Made by a program: the position numbers and the translations under genes. Below, piece after piece: positions 8,554 to 15,939 of a DNA stretch of 64,000 nucleotides. The notes under the pieces were generated by a model. It saw nothing but the letters and a program-made list of their open reading frames with translations, was not told where the DNA came from and made no database searches. Within the stretch, counting starts at the first letter, position 1, and every line of letters starts with the position of its first letter. Source of the DNA: DASQZT01 sp963728965 (lineage in GTDB: Bacteria; Acidobacteriota; Terriglobia; Bryobacterales; Bryobacteraceae); assembly GCA_963728965.1 (NCBI GenBank), contig CAVSMH010000012.1:930001-994000 (forward strand), given 5' to 3'.

Positions 8554-9858
8554 ATGAAGAGGAGCGCCGCGTCGAGCTCGCTGGCCATCCTGATCGCCGT
8601 GAACATCCTGAACTTTTATGACCGGCACGTGCTGGGGGCGCTGACCGAGCCGATCCGGAAGGAGTTCGGCCTGAGCGATGCGCAGGTGGGGATGATCGGG
8701 TCGGCGTTCATCTGGCTGTACGCGCTGGTGGGATTGCCGCTGGGACGGCTGGCGGACCGGAGAAGCCGCAAGCGCCTGCTGGCGGCGGGCATGCTGGCGT
8801 GGAGCGCGCTGACGGGGATGGCGGCGATGGCCACGAATTACGTGATGCTGCTGTTTTCGCGTTTGGGATTCGCGGTGGGCGAAGCGGTGGTGGCGCCGGC
8901 GGCGACCAGTTGGATCGGCGATGAGTTTCCGGCGGCGCAGCGTTCCCGACCGCTGGCGTTGTTCATGCTGGGAGTTCCGGTGGGCGGCGCGCTCAGCTAT
9001 TTCTTCAGCGGACCGGTGGCGCAGGCGTACGGCTGGCGCGCGGCGATGGTGTTGGCGGCGGCGCCGGCGGTGGTGTTGACGCCGCTGCTGCTGCGGCGCA
9101 AGGAGCCGGAACGCGGCGCCAGCGAGATCCACCGGCAACCGGTGATGCGAGGCTCGGTGGGGACCATTCTGAAGCTTCCGACGATGTGGTGGATCATCGC
9201 ATCGGGCGCGCTGCTCAACTTCAATATGTACGCGATCGGAATTTTTCTGCCGGCGTTCCTGAGCCGCATTCACGGGTTGAGCCTGGCGCAGTCGGGAGTG
9301 GCCACGGGAATCGTGTTCGGGGCGGGCGGACTGACGGGAGGCCTGGCGGCGGCTGGTTTGGGGGATGGCATCCTGGTGAACCGCAGGAACGGGCGGCTGC
9401 TGTGCGCTTCGGCCATTGCGCTGGGGGGAGCGCCGATCGCCGCAATGGGCATCATCGCCGCCGATGTGTACGCGGCGATTGCGCTGATCGCGGTGGCGTA
9501 CGGCAGCCTGAATTCGTACTACGGCCTGGTGTATGCCACGATCCAGGACATCGTGGGGCCGGCGATGCGGGGCACGGCCATGGCGATATACTTTCTGGCG
9601 ATGTACCTGTGCGGGGCATCGTTCGGACCGCTGCTGACGGGCAAGGTGAGCGACCTGATGGCGCGGCGGGCGGCGGATGCGGCGGGCAGCGCGGCGGTGA
9701 CGGAAGGGTTCAAAGCGATCGGATTGCAGCAGGCGATGCTGATCGTGCCGGCGTTATCGCTGCTGCTCGCGCTGGTGCTCTATGGCGGATCGAGGACGGT
9801 GGTGGCGGACATGAACCGGAGAGAAGCCGAAGGGCCGTTGCGTGCGTATGCAGATTGA
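8554..9858 (+). CDS. MFS transporter (Spinster-like)
   Basis: This 434-residue membrane protein has about twelve hydrophobic segments. The MFS signature between helices 2 and 3 reads GLPLGRLADRRSRKRL. LNFYDRHVLGALTEPIRKEF and FGLSDAQVGMIGSAF match the Spinster/anion-symporter-type MFS proteins that carry organic acids. The start is the ATG at 8554 (MKRSAASS); an upstream GTG or ATG would add only a few non-conserved residues. Divergence from the decarboxylase and an 11-bp overlap with the MaoC gene suggest uptake of the carboxylic acid that the cluster degrades. Substrate is inference only. Confidence 0.85.
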   Translation: MKRSAASSSLAILIAVNILNFYDRHVLGALTEPIRKEFGLSDAQVGMIGSAFIWLYALVGLPLGRLADRRSRKRLLAAGMLAWSALTGMAAMATNYVMLLFSRLGFAVGEAVVAPAATSWIGDEFPAAQRSRPLALFMLGVPVGGALSYFFSGPVAQAYGWRAAMVLAAAPAVVLTPLLLRRKEPERGASEIHRQPVMRGSVGTILKLPTMWWIIASGALLNFNMYAIGIFLPAFLSRIHGLSLAQSGVATGIVFGAGGLTGGLAAAGLGDGILVNRRNGRLLCASAIALGGAPIAAMGIIAADVYAAIALIAVAYGSLNSYYGLVYATIQDIVGPAMRGTAMAIYFLAMYLCGASFGPLLTGKVSDLMARRAADAAGSAAVTEGFKAIGLQQAMLIVPALSLLLALVLYGGSRTVVADMNRREAEGPLRAYAD

Positions 9859-10294
9859 AGAGGTGCGGTCGTCGATCGGCCGGGAAGCCGGCGTGAGCGG
9901 GTGGTTCACGGTGACGCAGGAGCTGATCGACGAGTTTGCCCGACTGAGCGGCGACGACCAGTGGATTCACGTGGACCGGGCGCGGGCGGGGAGCGAGTCG
10001 CCGTTCGGGACGACGATTGCGCACGGGTTTCTGACGGTGGCGCTGCTGACGCGGCTGCTGAGGGAGGCCGCGGACGTGACCACGCCGGCGAAGCTGCGGG
10101 TGAACTACGGCTTCAACCGCCTGCGGTTTCCCGCGCCGGTTCGGGCCGGGGCACGCATACGCGCGCACGCGACACCGAACGCGGTGAAGGATATCGAAGG
10201 CGGCGTGGAGATGGCGTGGGGGGTGACGGTGGAAATAGAGGACCAGGCAAAGCCCGCGTTGGCGGCCGAGTGGCTGCTGCGGATGTATTTCTGA
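9848..10294 (+). CDS. MaoC-like (R)-specific enoyl-CoA hydratase
   Basis: This 148-residue hot-dog-fold protein carries the MaoC hydratase signature FARLSGDDQWIHVDRARAG, followed by IAHGFLTVALL. The Asp and His of the hydratase motif are both present. By family it adds water across 2-enoyl-CoA in the cytosol. It starts inside the end of the MFS gene (ATG at 9848; a GTG two codons earlier is possible), so the two are translationally coupled. The downstream kinase begins 11 bp after its stop. It would supply the hydration step after the kinase/dehydrogenase pair described below. Confidence 0.88.
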   Translation: MQIEEVRSSIGREAGVSGWFTVTQELIDEFARLSGDDQWIHVDRARAGSESPFGTTIAHGFLTVALLTRLLREAADVTTPAKLRVNYGFNRLRFPAPVRAGARIRAHATPNAVKDIEGGVEMAWGVTVEIEDQAKPALAAEWLLRMYF

Positions 10295-10305
10295 GGGGAA
10301 CGAGA

Positions 10306-11355
10306 TTGGCGCCACGTCCAGAAACGGCCGCGGTACGGCAGGGCGAAGAGATCGCGATCGGTCCGCTGCGGGATTTTCTGCGGGACAAGCTGGAAGGGGC
10401 CGCGGGCGAAATGGCGGTGGAACAGTTCCCGCGGGGCCACTCGAACCTGACGTACCTGTTGCGCGCCGACGGCCGGGAATACGTGCTGCGGCGCCCGCCG
10501 CTGGGTCCGGTGGCACCGAAGGCGCACGACATGGTGCGCGAGTATCACGTGCTGCGCGCGGTGCATCCGCGATTCGGCGAAGCGCCGGAGGCCCTGGTGG
10601 TGTGCGAGGACGCCGGGGTCATCGGCGCGCCATTCTTCGTGATGGAACGGCGGCACGGGGTGGTGCTGCGGGAAGAGCCGCCGGCCGGCGATCCGCGGCG
10701 GATCAGCGGAGCGTTCCTGGCGGCGCTGGTGAAACTGCATGCCATCGATGGCGGGGCCGCGGACATCGGGGCGCTGGGAAGGCCGGAGGGGTACGTGGAG
10801 CGGCAGGTGCGCGGCTGGGCCGACCGCTGGCAGCGCGCCAAGACCGAAGAGGTGCGGGAGGTGGATGAAGTGATCCGGTGGCTGGGGGACAGCCTGCCGG
10901 TACCACTGGCGCCTTCGCTGATCCACAACGACTACAAGCTCGACAACATCATGTTTCCGGCGGGCGCGGCGGAGCGGGTGGAAGCGGTGCTCGATTGGGA
11001 GATGGCGACGGTGGGCGATCCGCTTTCGGACCTCGGGCTGACGCTGTGCTACTGGGTGTGGGCCACGGCGCCGGAGGTGCGGACCGCGGGCATTCCGGCG
11101 ATTCCTGCGGCGCCCGGCTGGTACACACGCGACGAGATGGTGGAGCAATATGCCGGGCTCACGGGCCGCGACGTCTCCCGGATCGGCTACTATGAAGTGC
11201 TCGGGGTGTTCAAGCTGGCGGTGATCGTGCAGCAGATCTATGCGCGATTTCATCGCGGCCAGACGCAGGACGAGCGGTTTCGCGGGTTTGGCCAAAGGGC
11301 CGCGGCGCTGGGACGACTGGCCGCGCGCCTGGCCGAGAAGTATCAGGCGACATGA
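10306..11355 (+). CDS. APH-family kinase, ACAD10/11 N-domain/LvaA-like
   Basis: This 349-residue protein-kinase-fold phosphotransferase starts at TTG 10306, supported by a GAGGGGAA ribosome site 5 nt upstream and by the coincident start of homology. Motifs are the nucleotide-binding N-lobe (FPRGHSNLTYLLRADGREYVLRR), the Brenner catalytic loop LIHNDYKLDNIMF (H-x-D with a metal-binding Asn), and LDWEMATVGDPLSDLG, which supplies the metal-binding Asp. This subgroup matches the kinase domain of ACAD10/ACAD11 and bacterial LvaA rather than antibiotic kinases. It overlaps the acyl-CoA dehydrogenase gene by 4 bp. By analogy it would phosphorylate the 4-hydroxyl of a 4-hydroxyacyl-CoA using ATP. That substrate is inference from the pairing. 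Confidence 0.82.
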   Translation: MAPRPETAAVRQGEEIAIGPLRDFLRDKLEGAAGEMAVEQFPRGHSNLTYLLRADGREYVLRRPPLGPVAPKAHDMVREYHVLRAVHPRFGEAPEALVVCEDAGVIGAPFFVMERRHGVVLREEPPAGDPRRISGAFLAALVKLHAIDGGAADIGALGRPEGYVERQVRGWADRWQRAKTEEVREVDEVIRWLGDSLPVPLAPSLIHNDYKLDNIMFPAGAAERVEAVLDWEMATVGDPLSDLGLTLCYWVWATAPEVRTAGIPAIPAAPGWYTRDEMVEQYAGLTGRDVSRIGYYEVLGVFKLAVIVQQIYARFHRGQTQDERFRGFGQRAAALGRLAARLAEKYQAT

Positions 11356-12563
11356 ATTTCGAATTCTCCGATCAAGTGAAAGAGCTCCAGAAACGCCTGT
11401 GCGCGTTCATGGACGAGCACATTTACCCGAACGAAGGGCGCTATCACGAGCACACGCGCGGACCGGACCGGTGGGCGCCGGTGCCGGCGATCGAGGAGTT
11501 GAAGCCCAGGGCCCGGGCGGCGGGCCTGTGGAACCTGTTTCTTTCGGAAAGCGACCTGGGTGCGGGCCTCACCAATCTCGAGTACGCACCGTTGTGCGAA
11601 ATCATGGGGCGTTCGGCGATGGGCCCGGAGGTATTCAACTGTTCGGCGCCGGACACGGGCAATATGGAGGTGCTGGCGCGGTACGGCTCGGCGGAATTGC
11701 AGGAGCGCTGGCTTAAACCGATGCTAGCCGGCGAGATCCGCTCCTGTTATGCGATGACCGAGCCGCAGGTGGCCTCATCGGATGCGACCAACATCGAAGC
11801 CAGCATCCGCCGCGACGGCGGCGATTACGTGCTGAACGGGCGCAAGTGGTGGATTTCGGGCGCAGGCGATCCGCGCTGCAAGGTGGCGATCTTCATGGGC
11901 AAGACGGACCCGGCGGCGCCGAAACATAAACAGCAGTCCATGATTGTGGTGCCGATGGATGCGCGGGGCGTGACGGTGAAGCGGATGCTCACCGTCTACG
12001 GCTACGACCACGCGCCACACGGCCACGCGGAGATGGCATTCGACGATGTGCGCGTGCCGGCGGGCAACCTGTTGCTGGGCGAAGGACGCGGCTTCGAGAT
12101 CGCGCAGGGGCGATTGGGGCCGGGACGGATTCATCATGCGATGCGGCTGATCGGAGTGGCGGAACGCGCGCTCGAAGGCCTGGTGAAGCGGGTGCGCTCG
12201 CGGGTGGCGTTCGGGAAGACGCTGGCGGAACAGGGGACGATTCGCGCGGAGATCGCGCAGTCGCGGATTGAAATCGAACAGGCGCGGCTGCTGGTGCTGA
12301 AGGCGGCGCACATGATGGACACGGTCGGCAACAAGGCGGCGCGCGCCGAGATCGCCATGATCAAGGTGGTGGCGCCGAACATGGCGCTGCGGGTGTTGGA
12401 CCGGGCGGTGCAGGCGCACGGCGGCGGCGGCGTGTCGGACGATTTCGAATGGGCCGCGGCGTGGGCCAATTCGCGCACGCTGCGGCTGGCCGACGGGCCG
12501 GATGAAGTGCACCTGGAGACGATCGCCCGGATGGAGCTGAAGAAAGCGGAGGCGGTCAGGTAG
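11352..12563 (+). CDS. acyl-CoA dehydrogenase, ACAD10/11 C-domain/LvaC-like
   Basis: This 403-residue flavoprotein has the full ACAD layout. An all-alpha N-domain runs to about residue 130. A central beta domain includes CYAMTEPQVASSDATNIEA and GRKWWISGAGD, the FAD and substrate-loop signatures. The C-terminal helical bundle includes QAHGGGGVSDDFEWAAAWANSR and LRLADGPDEVHLETIA. The last phrase is characteristic of the ACAD10/ACAD11 type, whose human members fuse this domain to an APH kinase. Here the two are separate genes overlapping by 4 bp (ATGA). By family and pairing it may eliminate phosphate from a 4-phosphoacyl-CoA to give an enoyl-CoA, as LvaC does, rather than act as an ordinary beta-oxidation dehydrogenase. 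Confidence 0.9.
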   Translation: MNFEFSDQVKELQKRLCAFMDEHIYPNEGRYHEHTRGPDRWAPVPAIEELKPRARAAGLWNLFLSESDLGAGLTNLEYAPLCEIMGRSAMGPEVFNCSAPDTGNMEVLARYGSAELQERWLKPMLAGEIRSCYAMTEPQVASSDATNIEASIRRDGGDYVLNGRKWWISGAGDPRCKVAIFMGKTDPAAPKHKQQSMIVVPMDARGVTVKRMLTVYGYDHAPHGHAEMAFDDVRVPAGNLLLGEGRGFEIAQGRLGPGRIHHAMRLIGVAERALEGLVKRVRSRVAFGKTLAEQGTIRAEIAQSRIEIEQARLLVLKAAHMMDTVGNKAARAEIAMIKVVAPNMALRVLDRAVQAHGGGGVSDDFEWAAAWANSRTLRLADGPDEVHLETIARMELKKAEAVR

Positions 12564-12595
12564 GGAACGAGACGGACGCGGCGCGGGGGGAGGAT

Positions 12596-13459
12596 TCAGC
12601 GGAGTTTGCCTTCGACGAAGGGGACCTCGAAGACTTTGTCGTGCTGGATGGGGCCGTGGCCGAAGTAGCCGTCTTCGCCGAACAGCTCGCCGTGGTCGGA
12701 AGTAATGGTGATGTAGGTGTTCGGCGGAACGAGATCGAAGAGTTGCTCGACCACGCGATCGACATGGCGTACGGCTTCGATCTGCCGGCCGTGGAGGATC
12801 TTCAGGCGGGCCTCGTCGAAAAACGGGGATTGTTCCTGGGGTGCCAGTTTCCCGCCTACCACTTCCTCGTCCAGGTGCTTGAATACGCCGTGAACTCCGC
12901 TGATGTGCGGCCATTGTTCAGGCGGTTCGCCGGGCAGGGCATAGGGATAATGCGTTTCGCCAACGTTGAGGAGGTAGAACGACGGATGCTCCGCGGAGAA
13001 GCGCATGGCGTTCACCATGGCCTGCATGTCGTTGTGTTTCTCCATGAGCCGGTAGCTGTCGAAGCCCTGGTTCAGAATGGTCTTGGGATTGATGACGGGC
13101 AATGAAACCATGGCATGCGTGCGGTAGCCCAGGCGCTCCTGCAAGAAGCACGGCAGGTACAATTTGGGCACGAGCGACTTGAATTCAAAATCGGCGGAAC
13201 CGAACCGTTCGTTGAATTTCAGGAAATCGCGTTTGTAGTATTCCGAGGCGTAGACCCCTTTGGGGCTGGTGTGCGGGAGCAGGCCCATCAGCAGGTTGAA
13301 ATGCGAAGGCGCGGTCCAGGAGGCGTAGGACCAGCGGCGCTCCACCGGGCCGAGGCGGGGCATGGTTTTCGGGCCGGCGCGTTGGAAGGAGTCGAACCGG
13401 CAGCTATCCAGAATGACGATGACGTAGTTGTTGTAGGGCGGCATTCCGGTGCGGGTCAC
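12596..13459 (-). CDS. compact sulfatase-fold (alkaline-phosphatase superfamily) protein
   Basis: This 287-residue protein starts YVIVILDSCRFDSF, where the first Asp is the metal ligand of the fold. The nucleophile region reads WTAPSHFNLLMG, so Thr49 stands where a sulfatase would have the formylglycine Cys or Ser. A second metal site is TSDHGELFGEDGYFGHG. There is no signal peptide, and it is much shorter than typical sulfatases (about 450-550), as it lacks the C-terminal subdomain. Thr-nucleophile members are phosphodiesterases and phosphoethanolamine transferases, so a phosphatase or transferase is more likely than a sulfatase. Its start overlaps the preceding glycosidase-like gene by 4 bp, and it ends the operon that begins with the receptor at 21.5 kb. 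Confidence 0.75.
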   Translation of the reverse strand: MTRTGMPPYNNYVIVILDSCRFDSFQRAGPKTMPRLGPVERRWSYASWTAPSHFNLLMGLLPHTSPKGVYASEYYKRDFLKFNERFGSADFEFKSLVPKLYLPCFLQERLGYRTHAMVSLPVINPKTILNQGFDSYRLMEKHNDMQAMVNAMRFSAEHPSFYLLNVGETHYPYALPGEPPEQWPHISGVHGVFKHLDEEVVGGKLAPQEQSPFFDEARLKILHGRQIEAVRHVDRVVEQLFDLVPPNTYITITSDHGELFGEDGYFGHGPIQHDKVFEVPFVEGKLR

Positions 13460-14982
13460 CTGGAGACGAGCGCGCCAAATTCGGGCAGCAGGCCGTACTT
13501 ATTCAGCCAGGTGGTGTACATGATGCCCTGCGCGTTGGGAGTACGGTAGAGTTCATCGAGCCAGCCGCGCGGATTGTCGAGGTTGTCGGCGTCGTAGTAA
13601 GCGCCCGCCAGGGTACGGAAGCCGAGGTTGGAGAAAAACGGCAGGCTGCGGGCGCGGCGCTCGTAATACCAGGTCACGATTCCCATCTCGTTCGGAATCT
13701 GATTCCAAGAGCCGTTGTAATCGCCCTGGACCAGGTAGTAATTGCCGTGGGCGTTGTGGTGGGGGTCGAGCATGTCGGACCAGACCCAAACGTCCACCTT
13801 GGGGTTGACTTCGCGGAGCATCTGGAACTGCCTGGTGAGACACTGGCCCAGGAGTTGGCCCATGTGGTGGCCGCGGCAGGCTTCGCAGGTGCCGCCCTCG
13901 CGGATTTCGTCCATGCTCAGGAGGTAGCGCGGAGGAGCGACGGCGGCATGGATGCGGCGGGCCATATCGCGCCAGATTTCGTAGGTCTTGGGCTCTCCCA
14001 TGCAGATGGTGGTCTGGCCATCGTTGATGGAGAAGCCGTGATAGTAGCTGACGCGGAGGCGGTCGCCGTTGCGGATGCGGCTGCCGGCGGGGATGCGGAT
14101 GGGAGGACCATCATGGTCGAAGCGGAAATCCAGCCGGGGATCCACGACGCGCTCGTAGTCGCGGCCTTCCGCATACACGGTGTTGCCGGAATCGGCGCGG
14201 ACGGTAACCGGCGTGCCGGGCCGGCGCAAGACGTTCAACAGGCCGACCTCTTCGACACGCACGCTATCCACCCAGGCTTTGCCGCTCGGCGGATTGGGCG
14301 CGCCGATGGAGATCTTCACGTGGTCGTACCACAGGCTGTTGAAGCCCCAACGGACCTCGCGCCAGTCGGTGGTACCGGGCACGCGCGCGTTCCAGGGGGT
14401 GAGGTTGCGGAGGTCTTCGGTGCGCACGTCAAGCCGGAAGGCGCCGGACGTGAAGGCGGCGGTGGCGGGGAGGCCTTCAGTCCTGGCGCGGAAGGTGACG
14501 CGATAACAGCGGTACGGCTGCACGGCAATTTCGCGAGTCCAGAGACCTTCGACGGCGGGTCCGCCATCGGCGACGGGAATTTCGGGAGCGATGCGCGCTT
14601 CGCCGTTTTGCACCAGGTAGAGAGCGTTCTTGACGGGCAGACCTTCGGCCAGGTTTTTGTCATGAGCGAGGATGCCGCCACCATAGCCGACCGAAAAGGC
14701 GCTGGGGATGAGTTCCAGGTGATTGTCGCGGAGGATCTCTTTCACTTTGGCCAGGCGAACCAGGTATTCCGGCGGCTGAAGGTCGATGGAGTCCAGGCCG
14801 GCGGAAAGCACGACGCCAGTGAGGCCGTTTTCGGACGCGGTTTTGGCGATCCGCCGGATGTCGTCCAGGTCGCGGTCGGAACGCAGACTTCGCGAGAGGT
14901 AGACCCAGCGATAGGGCAGGGGCTTTTCGGCGGGCCACGCCAGGCAGGCCAGAAACACGGCGGCAAGAGCGAGCTTTGGCAT
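13456..14982 (-). CDS. secreted glycosidase-like TIM-barrel protein
   Basis: This 508-residue protein starts at the ATG at 14982 with a signal peptide (MPKLALAAVFLACLAWPA). The first part is barrel-like: SRSLRSDRDLDDIRRIAKTA, GLTGVVLSAGLDSIDL, HLELIPSAFSVGYGGG. The middle, about residues 160-300, resembles a carbohydrate-binding beta-sandwich (YRVTFRARTEG, VRWGFNSLWYDHVKISIGAP). The C-terminal part resumes a barrel with LSMDEIREGGTCEACRGH and VDVWVWSDMLDPHHNAHGNY, where DE and SDM recall GH20-type catalytic and active-site residues. No specific family can be assigned with confidence. It is the third or fourth gene of a minus-strand operon with sulfatase-fold and TPR proteins. Confidence 0.7.
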   Translation of the reverse strand: MPKLALAAVFLACLAWPAEKPLPYRWVYLSRSLRSDRDLDDIRRIAKTASENGLTGVVLSAGLDSIDLQPPEYLVRLAKVKEILRDNHLELIPSAFSVGYGGGILAHDKNLAEGLPVKNALYLVQNGEARIAPEIPVADGGPAVEGLWTREIAVQPYRCYRVTFRARTEGLPATAAFTSGAFRLDVRTEDLRNLTPWNARVPGTTDWREVRWGFNSLWYDHVKISIGAPNPPSGKAWVDSVRVEEVGLLNVLRRPGTPVTVRADSGNTVYAEGRDYERVVDPRLDFRFDHDGPPIRIPAGSRIRNGDRLRVSYYHGFSINDGQTTICMGEPKTYEIWRDMARRIHAAVAPPRYLLSMDEIREGGTCEACRGHHMGQLLGQCLTRQFQMLREVNPKVDVWVWSDMLDPHHNAHGNYYLVQGDYNGSWNQIPNEMGIVTWYYERRARSLPFFSNLGFRTLAGAYYDADNLDNPRGWLDELYRTPNAQGIMYTTWLNKYGLLPEFGALVSR

Positions 14983-15014
14983 TCGCACCCGATTATACTC
15001 CTCGTAAAAATTCA

Positions 15015-15935
15015 CTACCGGCGGCGCGCCGGCTCCTTCGCCTTCAGCTCGCGAAATCGCTGGAGCGCCTCTTCCGCCTTGTCGTTCTGCTGTAGTTTGC
15101 GGTACACGCGGGAGAGCAGATACCACGACTCGGAGGACGCCGGGTTGAGGGCCACGGCGCGTTGGGCCCAGTTCAGCGCCAGCTCCGATTTGCCGAGCCG
15201 GTCCAGCGCTTTGGCTCCGACGTAGAAACTGCGCGAGGAGGCCGGATTGCGGTTGGCGGCTTTCGATGCGGCGTCGAAGGCGTGCTCGGCGTCACCCTGC
15301 TTGAGGAGCAGATCCGCGAGATTGGTATAGGGCCACTCATACTCGGGATGGTCCGTTTCCACCAGCTTGATGGCAGTGAGGAAGTAGCGGGTCGCCTTTT
15401 CTTCGTCACCGAGCGCCTGGTAACACAGGCCGAGGTTGTCGAGCGCCTTGTAGGAGCCGGGATTCGTTTTCAGCACCCGTTCGAACTGGCCCACGGCGAG
15501 GTCAATGTAGCCTTCCTGGTAGTACATGCGGCCGAGCATGTAGGGGCCGTCGGCGTCGTTGGGGTGGCGATCGAGCAAGCGGATGAAGGTATCCCGGGCA
15601 GCGGCGAAGTCGCCCGAGAGGTAGGCGGCATTCCCTTTGATCTTGAGGGCGGCCGCGTCGTCGGGATGGTCGCGAAGCACGGCTTGGGCTTCGGCCAGGG
15701 CGTCTTTCAGGCGCAACGACATGAGATAGGCGTTGGCCAGGACCAGGCGTCCCGCGACCGAGCCGGGGTCGGTTTGGAGATAGCGGCCGGCGGTACGAAT
15801 CGCCTCATCGAAGTTGCGACTGGCGATTTGAGCCTGGGCCTGGTCCAGCAGGGTGGAGGGATTGAGCGCGCGATCCTGGGCGTGACCGGCGATTGCGACC
15901 GCCAGGATAAGGCCGATCTGGAAGGCGGCCGCCAT
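15015..15935 (-). CDS. secreted TPR protein
   Basis: This 306-residue protein has a signal peptide (MAAAFQIGLILAVAIAGHA) and about seven TPR units from residue 28 to the basic tail. Units such as DGPYMLGRMYYQEGYIDLAVGQF, KALDNLGLCYQALGDEEKATRYF and ESWYLLSRVYRKLQQNDKAEEAL keep the W/L-G-Y-A-P pattern. It starts only 4 bp after the sulfatase-TPR lipoprotein gene and is followed 32 bp later by the glycosidase-like gene, so it belongs to the same transcript. It is probably a periplasmic scaffold that holds operon products together. No enzymatic motif is present. Confidence 0.82.
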   Translation of the reverse strand: MAAAFQIGLILAVAIAGHAQDRALNPSTLLDQAQAQIASRNFDEAIRTAGRYLQTDPGSVAGRLVLANAYLMSLRLKDALAEAQAVLRDHPDDAAALKIKGNAAYLSGDFAAARDTFIRLLDRHPNDADGPYMLGRMYYQEGYIDLAVGQFERVLKTNPGSYKALDNLGLCYQALGDEEKATRYFLTAIKLVETDHPEYEWPYTNLADLLLKQGDAEHAFDAASKAANRNPASSRSFYVGAKALDRLGKSELALNWAQRAVALNPASSESWYLLSRVYRKLQQNDKAEEALQRFRELKAKEPARRR

Positions 15936-15939
15936 GGAG

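Noticed and set aside
10306..11355. Antibiotic-resistance aminoglycoside kinase
   Set aside because: The APH fold is present, but its 4-bp coupling to an ACAD and ACAD11-type motifs favour an acyl-CoA role.
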